From the NCBI RefSeq assembly GCF_041740695.1, contig NZ_JBGSLK010000116.1, positions 45,998 to 109,997 of the forward strand: 64,000 nt of DNA, written 5' to 3'. This DNA comes from Haliscomenobacter sp041740695. Lineage in GTDB: Bacteria > Bacteroidota > Bacteroidia > Chitinophagales > Saprospiraceae. This document shows positions 47,625 to 55,273 of the stretch, one piece after another. Within the stretch, counting starts at the first letter, position 1. Every line of letters starts with the position of its first letter. The notes under the pieces were generated by a model. The model was not told the DNA's origin, searched no databases, and was given only the letters and a program-made list of their open reading frames with translations. A program made the position numbers and the translations under genes.

Positions 47625-48894
47625 TCATTTCCACCACCAAATGCGCCGTCGCCCCATTCGTCTGCTCCACCAAAACCTTACGTGTGCTACGCAATTGACC
47701 CAACAATTCAGGCGTAGCATGGCGTACGTTGATCAATTCCAGGCCAGTTACCGCTTCAGTTCCCAAGGTTTCCTGAATGCGTCCAGCCAGCTGAGCCACT
47801 TTTTCACCTTGATTAAACACACAGAGGTAAAGGGTCAGCGGCGTATTTTGGATAAAAGTAACCTGCATGCGCAAATCCGAAATGGCGGCAAATATTTCGC
47901 TAAAATGCTGCTCGGTCACAAAGGAGAAATCTTTGTTGGTGATTTTCAACAAGGCTTGATTGACCTCTACGGCCAATAAGGGTGGATACGCGTCCACTTC
48001 ATTTTCGGAGATCAGGGTTCCGCCGGTTTCTGGCTCCAGGAAAGACCTGACGTGCAGCGGAATATGTTTGCGTTTGAGCGGGCCAACCGTTTTTAGGTGA
48101 ATGATTTTTGCCCCGTAATAGGTCATCGCAATGGCCTCATCGTAAGACATTTCACTCAACATCTTTGCCTCGGCAAAAAACCTTGGATCAGCACTGAACA
48201 CCCCCTGCGCATCTTTCCAGATGGTCATACTCTCAGCGTTGGCGCAAAATGAAAAGATGGCCGCCGAATAATCCGATCCATCCCGACCCAAAGTGGTGGT
48301 GAAATTTTCTTGCGTAGCCCCAATAAAGCCTTGGGTAACCACAAAACCACCCTTGTCGAGCAGCGGCTGGGCATTTTTCAAAAAACGTTCTTCGGTTTCC
48401 TGCCATTGCACCCAAGCTTCGCGGTACAATTCGTTGGTTTGAACTACGTCACGCGCGTCCAGCCACTGGCTGGGTAGCGCAACATTATTGAGGTAAGCGC
48501 ACAATATTTTGGTGGACAACAACTCCCCTACCGATACGATCTGGTCGTACATGTAGTCGTAATTGTCGTGGGGTTCATCGTCCAAAACCCATTCAATTTC
48601 CACAAAGGTATCGTTCACCAGGGCGTACACTTCATCATCTGGCTCGAACAACTCGGCCATGATGCGGTAGTGTTGGAGTTTGAGTTCTTCCAGCAATTCC
48701 AGGGCTTTCCCGTCTTGATGGGCGTGCGCCTCGACTATCTTTTCCAGGGCGTTGGTGGTTTTGCCCATTGCCGATACGACGATCATGAGTGTCTCTTGTC
48801 GATATTTTTGCAGGATATCGGCTACGTTTCTAATCGCTTCGGCATCTTTTACGGATGCACCCCCAAACTTGAACACTTTGCTGCGCTGATTCAT
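47620..48894 (-). CDS. Aspartate kinase
   Basis: 424 residues. The amino-acid-kinase domain starts KVFKFGGASVKDAEAIRNV, with TTLGRDGSDYSAAIFSFCA, WKDAQGVFSADPRFF and MSYDEAIAMTYYGAKIIHLK. A C-terminal region (~300-424) resembles ACT-type regulatory domains (LLAVEVNQALLKITNKDFSF). It phosphorylates aspartate at the first step of lysine, threonine and methionine synthesis and is typically feedback-inhibited. The length fits a stand-alone monofunctional enzyme rather than a fused homoserine dehydrogenase. It is divergent from the amidase gene across 51 bp. Confidence 0.93.
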   Translation of the reverse strand: MNQRSKVFKFGGASVKDAEAIRNVADILQKYRQETLMIVVSAMGKTTNALEKIVEAHAHQDGKALELLEELKLQHYRIMAELFEPDDEVYALVNDTFVEIEWVLDDEPHDNYDYMYDQIVSVGELLSTKILCAYLNNVALPSQWLDARDVVQTNELYREAWVQWQETEERFLKNAQPLLDKGGFVVTQGFIGATQENFTTTLGRDGSDYSAAIFSFCANAESMTIWKDAQGVFSADPRFFAEAKMLSEMSYDEAIAMTYYGAKIIHLKTVGPLKRKHIPLHVRSFLEPETGGTLISENEVDAYPPLLAVEVNQALLKITNKDFSFVTEQHFSEIFAAISDLRMQVTFIQNTPLTLYLCVFNQGEKVAQLAGRIQETLGTEAVTGLELINVRHATPELLGQLRSTRKVLVEQTNGATAHLVVEMS

Positions 48895-48945
48895 TGTATG
48901 TTTGTTAACCCTTCGGGAGCATACCCGAAATAAAGCTGCAAATAT

Positions 48946-50598
48946 ATGGATCAGATGAAAAAAACTTTCAGACTCTTTTTACTATTGAGCATCATTTTTG
49001 TCCTTGGCGCCTTTACTGGGCGTTTTTTTAGCGATAAAATCAGCAGTGAAGACGTCATTGGGGCCGCAAAAATTGCCGGACTTGAGCTGACACAAAGTGA
49101 AATTGATTCCTTGTTGCCCGGTTTGGAAGATGCGCGTAGCAGTTATATTGCCAACCGAAAAACTACCATCCCCAATGATTTAGGGCCAGCGATTTGGTTT
49201 AACCCGCTGCTTCCCGGCATGAAAATCCCCACGGGGCCAGATAAAGTCAACTTTGGAAAAGCCCCCCTGGTGCGTTTGCCCCAAAACCGCGATGAACTGG
49301 CCTGGTATACCGTGCGGGAATTGGCCGAATTGTTGCGTACCCGTCAAATCAGCTCCGAGGAACTCACCCGATTTTTTCTGGATCGCCTCAAAAAGTATGA
49401 TCCACAGCTGCATTGTGTGATCACTTTGACCGAGGATTTGGCGATTGCACAAGCCAAACGAGCCGATACGGAGATCAAAGCAGGCAAGTATCGTGGCTTG
49501 CTCCACGGCATTCCCTACGGTGCTAAAGACCTCTTGGCTGCCCGCAAATACAAAACCACCTGGGGCTCGGTGCCCTACCAGGATCAAATACTGGATTACG
49601 ATGCCACGGTCATCAAAAAATTGGAGGCTGCCGGAGCAGTGCTTTGCGCCAAATTGACCATGGGCGAATTGGCCTGGGGCGACGTCTGGTTTGGGGAAAT
49701 GACACGCAATCCCTGGGATACTAAAACGGGGTCCAGCGGTTCCTCGGCAGGTTCGGCTTCCTCGGTTTCGGCGGGTTTGTTGCCCTTTGCGATTGGGACT
49801 GAAACACTGGGATCGATTGTTTCTCCCTCCACCGTTTGTGGCACTTCGGGACTGCGGCCTACCTATGGGCGGGTAAGCCGCCACGGGGCGATGGCTTTGA
49901 GTTGGTCGATGGATAAAATTGGCCCGATTTGTCGCTCAGTGGAGGATTGTGCGATTGTCTTCAACGCCATCCAGGGGCCAGACCCACAGGACGTATCGCT
50001 CATTCCTGCCGCTTTCCAGTACGATGCCAGCGCTGATCCACGGCAATTGAAGATTGGTTATTTGAAAAAAGACTTTGATCGGCGGTATGCTTTTCACGAT
50101 CAGGATAGTGTGGCCTTGGAAAAAATGAAAGCAATGGGCTTCAAATTGATCCCTATTGAACTGCCGGAATCACCCGATTTGAGCATCATTCTTTCTGCCG
50201 AAGCCGCCGCCGCCTTTGATGAATTGACGCTGAGTGGTCGGGATGATTTGATGCGTCGTCAAATCAAAAATGCCTGGCCCAATTCTTTCCGGGAGTCGCG
50301 CTTTATTCCCGCCGTAGAGTACATCAAGGCTAATCGTTTGCGTACCAAACTGATGCAGGACATGCAAAAGGTGTTCGACCAAGTGGACGTGTACGTACAT
50401 CCTTCCTGGGGTGGCCGCAGTTTGAACATCACCAACCATACGGGGCATCCTTGTGTGGTGATTCCGAATGGTTTTCGGAATGGACGGCCTACTAGTCTGA
50501 GTTTTACGGGGAAGTTGTTTGAGGAAGGGAAAATTTTGAACTTGGCGAAGGTGTATCAGGAGGCGACGGTGCATCATAAGGAACATCCGGTGTTGTAG
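48946..50598 (+). CDS. Amidase signature enzyme, membrane-anchored or exported
   Basis: 550 residues. An N-terminal signal anchor (LFLLLSIIFVLGAFTGRFF, ~9-27) precedes the amidase signature domain. The Ser-cisSer-Lys triad can be placed: K194 in YGAKDLLA, cis-Ser in GSSGSSAGSASS (262-273) and nucleophile S290 in GTETLGSIVSP. The C-terminus includes VDVYVHPSWGGRSLNITNHT. Relatives include GatA, but the membrane anchor and lack of gatB/gatC argue for a periplasmic amide or peptide amidase. The substrate is unknown. Confidence 0.88.
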   Translation: MDQMKKTFRLFLLLSIIFVLGAFTGRFFSDKISSEDVIGAAKIAGLELTQSEIDSLLPGLEDARSSYIANRKTTIPNDLGPAIWFNPLLPGMKIPTGPDKVNFGKAPLVRLPQNRDELAWYTVRELAELLRTRQISSEELTRFFLDRLKKYDPQLHCVITLTEDLAIAQAKRADTEIKAGKYRGLLHGIPYGAKDLLAARKYKTTWGSVPYQDQILDYDATVIKKLEAAGAVLCAKLTMGELAWGDVWFGEMTRNPWDTKTGSSGSSAGSASSVSAGLLPFAIGTETLGSIVSPSTVCGTSGLRPTYGRVSRHGAMALSWSMDKIGPICRSVEDCAIVFNAIQGPDPQDVSLIPAAFQYDASADPRQLKIGYLKKDFDRRYAFHDQDSVALEKMKAMGFKLIPIELPESPDLSIILSAEAAAAFDELTLSGRDDLMRRQIKNAWPNSFRESRFIPAVEYIKANRLRTKLMQDMQKVFDQVDVYVHPSWGGRSLNITNHTGHPCVVIPNGFRNGRPTSLSFTGKLFEEGKILNLAKVYQEATVHHKEHPVL

Positions 50599-50680
50599 GG
50601 TTGGGTGCGTAAAATGTTTTTAGCGAGCGGATTTCAAAAGCATTGAATACAAATTCATCATAAGGTATTGGCACCAACCA

Positions 50681-50862
50681 CATTTAACATCTTGTAACCG
50701 CCCGTTTCAACGGGTGGATCCAGATGCCCCCACTCTTTACATCTAACATCCTTCCAGAGGCTAACATCATGAAATTGTAGTAGATGCGGGCCTCTGGAAG
50801 GATGTTAGATGTGGGTGGCCTTGAGCCCCCGACTAAAGGCGGGGGTTACAATATGTTAGATG
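50681..50862. repeat. Compound palindrome (family F) in the 307-bp gap
   Basis: Inner arms ACATCTAACATCCTTCCAGA (50739) and TCTGGAAGGATGTTAGATGT (to 50812). Outer arms carry CATTTAACATCTTGTAACC and GGTTACAATATGTTAGATG. Each side holds a small hairpin: CGCCCGTTTCAACGGGTGG on the left and CCCCCGACTAAAGGCGGGGG on the right. The gap 50599-50905 contains nothing else recognisable. Confidence 0.8.
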
Positions 50863-50905
50863 GATTGGGAGGTATAAATCATCGGAATCAGGTTTCTTTT
50901 TTACA

Positions 50906-51550
50906 TTACTTTATTTTATTCCTTTGCTCGTATTTAAACTTCAATTGGTCTTCGTAATCAAGAATGTTACCACACAAAGCCCCAATTTTATCATATCTTG
51001 GAGAACCTCGACCAACTAATTTGTAGGCCTTTTTATTACACTTTTTTGCTTCAGGTCTATTGCCCTCTAAAATATACGCATATCCATCCAACACACCCTT
51101 GTTTGTCTTAAAATCTTCTTCTGTCCAGAAGTTGAATTCATAAATCATTCTCTCTAATTCATTCCATTCTTCTTTGTCTATCCTGATTTCATATTCTTTA
51201 CAATCCGGAAGCCACTCTTCTTTGGATCTACATTTTATAGCAATTGAATAAACACCGTTTTTATTCACGAATTTCACCGATTCTCCATATCCATGCGAAG
51301 AATAAAATTGCAGGTGATATGCTTCATAATTTAATCCTTTCACCGATTCTTCACTGAATTTTTCAAGCAGGTATTTTTGAAATTCGAATGCTTCTTTTGC
51401 CAATGAAGTATCTGAAACTTCTTGGTATATTTCGTTTGCAAACTTTGAACAATCCTTATTTTTTTGGACATTCCCCTGGCATCGGAACAGAAATATTGAA
51501 ATAAAAATCAGGCAAAAGTATTCTAATTTAATATTTATTTTTTTCTTCAT
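50906..51550 (-). CDS. AT-rich hypothetical lipoprotein
   Basis: 214 residues from ATG 51550, which gives MKKKINIKLEYFCLIFISIF and a lipobox-like FLFRC. Longer starts at 51571 or 51643 are possible but lack a matching signal. The mature part is rich in Lys, Glu, Tyr and Asn, with KFANEIYQEVSDTSLAKEAF and YEIRIDKEEWNELERMIYEF. It is clearly more AT-rich than neighbouring genes, suggesting recent acquisition. I do not recognise a family. It is divergent from the aminopeptidase gene. Confidence 0.65.
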   Translation of the reverse strand: MKKKINIKLEYFCLIFISIFLFRCQGNVQKNKDCSKFANEIYQEVSDTSLAKEAFEFQKYLLEKFSEESVKGLNYEAYHLQFYSSHGYGESVKFVNKNGVYSIAIKCRSKEEWLPDCKEYEIRIDKEEWNELERMIYEFNFWTEEDFKTNKGVLDGYAYILEGNRPEAKKCNKKAYKLVGRGSPRYDKIGALCGNILDYEDQLKFKYEQRNKIK

Positions 51551-51826
51551 TGCGATTGATTTGCTGTTCATCTCTTTTTTACTTGTGTGAAACAAGCCAA
51601 CTATTTCAAGCAACAATATAGCAATGCATAGTTGATCCAACAAACAATTAACATATTAAATTTCCCAGCCACTCGAACTTCCGAACAAATTCTAGCCTTC
51701 GTGTTTAGTTATAACTCCGTCACTTCTCCTGTCCAATCCCCCCCCCAAAAAAAATCCCCCTCAAAAAATTCCCCCCTACACCTTAACTTTGACCTCCACA
51801 TTCAACCACCCTCAACCAAAACAACC

Positions 51827-53440
51827 ATGACCCGATTGATTCTCCTCCTCCTGATCTGCTCATTGAGTGCAAGCATCTTCGCCCAAGATGAGCCCCAAGA
51901 CCTACTCCCCGCCGACTTCCACCTCGGTCGCCGCGAAGCCTTGCGCAAGTTGTTGCCCTCCAAAGGCGTTGCCGTATTCTTCGCCAACCCGGTCCGCAAC
52001 CGCGCCAACGACGTCGACTACCTCTACCACCAGGATCCCGATTTTTACTACCTCACTGGGTATCAAGAGCCCAACGCCATGTTGATTTTGTTTGCCGACG
52101 AACAAACCGATGACAAAGGCAACAAGTACACCGAGTTGTTTTTTGCCCAAAGCCGTGATCCATTGCGTGAGCGTTGGGATGGCAAACGCCTGGGGCCGGA
52201 GGGTGTCAAGTCCAAATTAGGCATCGCCAATACCTTTGACCACAAGGAATTTAAGGATAAAAAAATCGATTTTGCCGCCTTTGAGAAAGTGCTCTTTTTT
52301 GACTTCAAAAACGACGTACGCGACGCCGGTGGAGAAGCTGATTTGTACGATTTGATCCAGCAATTCAGGGACAAAGCGGGGATTCCCAGCCAGTTCAACG
52401 GCGCCAGGGAAACCATGTACGCCCAATTGCGCGAAGTCACCGAGGACAATTACAAGCAGGTGGCGGAAAGCGTCTTTGCCCGCTATGGCCGCAACCCGGG
52501 CATGCGCAACGACGAACACCTGCAAGCTTTTATCAAGGCGGGTTCAGGCAAAGAAGCCAAAAAAATTGTCGCCAAAATCCCGGTTTTACCCAAAAATCTG
52601 GATCCAAGTTCTTTGGGAGGAAAAATGGGCCAATTGCGCATGGTCAAAACCGATGCGGAACTAAAATTGCTGCGCAAAGCTGTGGAGGTATCCTGCCAGG
52701 GCCAGGTGGAAGTGATGAAAGCCATGCACCCTGCAATGTCTGAAATGGAAATCCGGGGCATCCATGAGTTTGTTTTCCGCCGTTACGGTTCGGAATATGA
52801 GGGCTACCCTTCGATCGTAGGTTCCGGCCACAATTCCTGTGTATTGCACTACGTCGAAAACAATCGCCAACGGGTTTCTACCGATTTGGTACTCATGGAC
52901 CTGGGTGCTGAATACCACGGCTACACCGCCGATATTACGCGCACCGTTCCTGCCGATGGCACTTTTTCGGAAGAACAAAAGGCCATTTACAATATTGTCT
53001 TGGAGGCTCAGGAAGCTGCTTTCAAAGTATGTAAACCAGGCACGGCTATGCGTGAAACGACCCGTATTTGCCGGGAAATTGCGGATAAACGTTTGGCTGA
53101 ATTGGGTTTGATCAAACCCGGCGCACAGCATGAATATTTCCCCCACGGGGTTTCTCACCACATTGGCCTGGATGTACACGACCGCAGCACAGGTGCGCCA
53201 ATGGCTGAGGGTATGGTGCTTACCGTTGAGCCGGGCATTTACATTCCACCCAACAGCCCTTGTGATCCCAAGTGGTGGGGCATTGGGGTGCGCATCGAGG
53301 ATGATGTGCTGATCACCAAGGATGGCTATGAATTGCTGTCAAAATCTGCCCCCCGGACTGTTGAGGACATTGAAAAAATGATGGCCCAACCGAGTCCCTT
53401 GGATGCATTTTTGTTGCCGAATCTAGACAAGAAGAATTAA
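51827..53440 (+). CDS. Exported aminopeptidase P (Xaa-Pro aminopeptidase, M24B)
   Basis: 537 residues from ATG 51827, a good signal peptide (MTRLILLLLICSLSASIFAQ); upstream codons to 51632 are AT/C-rich noncoding. The N-terminal creatinase-like domain includes NDVDYLYHQDPDFYYLTGY. The pita-bread catalytic domain has the metal ligands in LMDLGAEYHGYTADITRTVP (two Asp), FPHGVSHHIGLDVHD (His), TVEPGIYIPP (Glu) and GVRIEDDVLI (Glu). It removes N-terminal residues before proline, here in the periplasm. The upstream gap has a C-rich stretch (CCCCCCCCAAAAAAAATCCC near 51739). Confidence 0.93.
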   Translation: MTRLILLLLICSLSASIFAQDEPQDLLPADFHLGRREALRKLLPSKGVAVFFANPVRNRANDVDYLYHQDPDFYYLTGYQEPNAMLILFADEQTDDKGNKYTELFFAQSRDPLRERWDGKRLGPEGVKSKLGIANTFDHKEFKDKKIDFAAFEKVLFFDFKNDVRDAGGEADLYDLIQQFRDKAGIPSQFNGARETMYAQLREVTEDNYKQVAESVFARYGRNPGMRNDEHLQAFIKAGSGKEAKKIVAKIPVLPKNLDPSSLGGKMGQLRMVKTDAELKLLRKAVEVSCQGQVEVMKAMHPAMSEMEIRGIHEFVFRRYGSEYEGYPSIVGSGHNSCVLHYVENNRQRVSTDLVLMDLGAEYHGYTADITRTVPADGTFSEEQKAIYNIVLEAQEAAFKVCKPGTAMRETTRICREIADKRLAELGLIKPGAQHEYFPHGVSHHIGLDVHDRSTGAPMAEGMVLTVEPGIYIPPNSPCDPKWWGIGVRIEDDVLITKDGYELLSKSAPRTVEDIEKMMAQPSPLDAFLLPNLDKKN

Positions 53441-53454
53441 TAGACTTGAAGCAG

Positions 53455-53667
53455 ATTGATAATTAGGCAATTGATAATTTTTTTGAGTGACGAGTTCCGA
53501 ATACATGACTTACGAGTTTTGAAGTGAGCTACCGCAGCGACTTGGGCATGGCAATGTCAAAGCCGCTGCGGTAGCTCACTTCAAAACTCGTAAGTCATGT
53601 ATTCGGAACTCGTCACTCAAAAAACGCTTTACCAAAGTAAAAGAACATCAATTGATTGATTATCAAA
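53455..53667. repeat. Long palindrome, family B copy 3, with outer TGATAATTA/TTGATTATCAA arms
   Basis: Main arms run TTTTTTGAGTGACGAGTTCC then ATACATGACTTACGAGTTTT (53477-53530), with core AGCTACCGCAGCGACTT. They are mirrored almost perfectly to GGAACTCGTCACTCAAAAAA (53605-53624). Outer arms ATTGATAATTAGGCAATTGA (53455) and ATCAATTGATTGATTATCAA (53647-53667) resemble those of element C in the DGR. The 270-bp gap holds nothing else. Confidence 0.87.
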
Positions 53668-53710
53668 TCACTTTAAGAATAATGGAACAATTACCCAAAT
53701 CTATCCTCTC

Positions 53711-55150
53711 ATGAGAAATCTATTCAGCTTACTTTTTTTGCTCAGTGTCTACTTGTTGAATGCCCAAAGTATACCCGTAGACTACTACCCCCCCAGCCCG
53801 GTACCCGATCGCATCATTACCAGTTGGAAAACCGATCCCAGCACTTCCTTTTCAGTCAACTGGCGCACTGCGGTGAGTGTGAGCAAAGGAGCAGGACAAA
53901 TTGCCTTGGCCAGTGCTAGTCCCGATTTTGACAGCATTAAAATGACGGAGGCTGTTAGCGAGTTGTTGATCAGCGACTTGAGTGCAGCAAACTACCACTC
54001 ACTCAATTTTACAGGTTTAAAACCCAATACCCTCTATGCCTACCGCGTTGGAGACGGCATGAATATTTGGAGTGAATGGATTCATTTTCGCACGGCCGAG
54101 GCCAAAGAAGCGCCGTTTTCCTTCATTTACTTTGGCGATGCTCAAAATGATTTAAAGTCAAAATGGTCGCGCACCATTCGGCAGGCGTTCAGCGATTTGC
54201 CCAAAGCCGACTTCATGCTGCACGCTGGAGATTTGATCAACATAGCCCAACGCGACCAGGAATGGGGTGAATGGTTTTATGCTGGAGGCTGGATTTATCA
54301 AAACATCCCCAGTATAATTACCCCTGGAAACCACGAGTATCCACGCATCAATAACCAAACGGCACTGAGCAAACATTGGCGGCCTTCCTTCACTTTGCCA
54401 GAGAATGGCCCTAGCGGGCTGGAAGAAAGTGCTTATTACGTCGACTACCAAGGCACGCGGGTGATTTCGCTTAACTCGACAGCCTACCTCTATTTTGATA
54501 AAGACAGCATCAGCCAGATGTTGTGGTTGGATCAGGTTTTGCAGAACAATCCCAACAAATGGACCGTCGTCACCATGCACCACCCAGTATTTTCGCCAGC
54601 CGGAGATCGGGACAGCCCGGCTTTGCGCAGCGGCTTCAAAACCCTATTTGACAAATACAACGTGGATGTAGTGCTCCAGGGGCACGACCATACTTATGCC
54701 CGGGGTGGCAACAATTTGCCCAGCGGTGCCACGGTGATTGACTCCACGGGGCCAGTCTACGCAGTGTCCGTAAGTGGCCCGAAGATGTACTTGTCCAATT
54801 TGTTATCCTGGATTGATCGGGCAGCGGTAGAAACGCAATTGTACCAATTGGTGCATGTCAATAAGGATACCCTGACTTACGAGGCATATACTACTGTCGG
54901 CGATTTGTACGATAAGTTTCAATTGATTAAAACTGGAAATGGGCGGAAAAAATTCATCGATCAGGCGCCTGCTGGTTTGAAGGAAAGAATTGAATTGACG
55001 ACCGCCCGTTTGGAAAAACTCAATGCAGCGGAACGGGGTAAATGGATCGAGCGGTTCAATGCTTACAAAGCGCGGAAATTGGCGCATGAAGAGGCGATTA
55101 AAGTGCAAGCAGCGAAGGGTAAAACGGTAAAGACCAAGAAGAAAAAATAA
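53711..55150 (+). CDS. Purple acid phosphatase-like metallophosphoesterase
   Basis: 479 residues with signal peptide. An N-terminal fibronectin-like domain (~25-135, RIITSWKTDPSTSFSVNWRT, NTLYAYRVGDG) precedes a calcineurin-like domain with the five metallophosphoesterase blocks: IYFGDAQND, LHAGDLINIAQ, ITPGNHEYPR, VVTMHHPVF and LQGHDHTYARG. The first block is GDAQ rather than GDxG or GDxH. The Lys/Ala-rich tail (AKGKTVKTKKKK) has no T9SS domain. It is probably a periplasmic phosphatase or phosphodiesterase; the substrate is unknown. Confidence 0.88.
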   Translation: MRNLFSLLFLLSVYLLNAQSIPVDYYPPSPVPDRIITSWKTDPSTSFSVNWRTAVSVSKGAGQIALASASPDFDSIKMTEAVSELLISDLSAANYHSLNFTGLKPNTLYAYRVGDGMNIWSEWIHFRTAEAKEAPFSFIYFGDAQNDLKSKWSRTIRQAFSDLPKADFMLHAGDLINIAQRDQEWGEWFYAGGWIYQNIPSIITPGNHEYPRINNQTALSKHWRPSFTLPENGPSGLEESAYYVDYQGTRVISLNSTAYLYFDKDSISQMLWLDQVLQNNPNKWTVVTMHHPVFSPAGDRDSPALRSGFKTLFDKYNVDVVLQGHDHTYARGGNNLPSGATVIDSTGPVYAVSVSGPKMYLSNLLSWIDRAAVETQLYQLVHVNKDTLTYEAYTTVGDLYDKFQLIKTGNGRKKFIDQAPAGLKERIELTTARLEKLNAAERGKWIERFNAYKARKLAHEEAIKVQAAKGKTVKTKKKK

Positions 55151-55152
55151 TT

Positions 55153-55266
55153 CCTGAGGTGCCTCTTCGGTGTCTGAGGTTCCTTAGGTGGTGAAAAAAG
55201 AAAAAGCCTGCGGAGCAGGATAATTCACCACCTAAGGAACCTCAGACACCGAAGAGGCACCTCAGG
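55153..55266. repeat. Long palindrome, family D copy 4 (perfect arms)
   Basis: CCTGAGGTGCCTCTTCGGTG continues through TCTGAGGTTCCTTAGGTGGT to GAA and is mirrored exactly at 55224-55266, a perfect ~43-bp stem. The centre GCCTGCGGAGCAGG is a small hairpin. It fills the gap between the convergent phosphatase and HEAT-DUF1080 genes. Confidence 0.88.
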
Positions 55267-55273
55267 ATCGATA

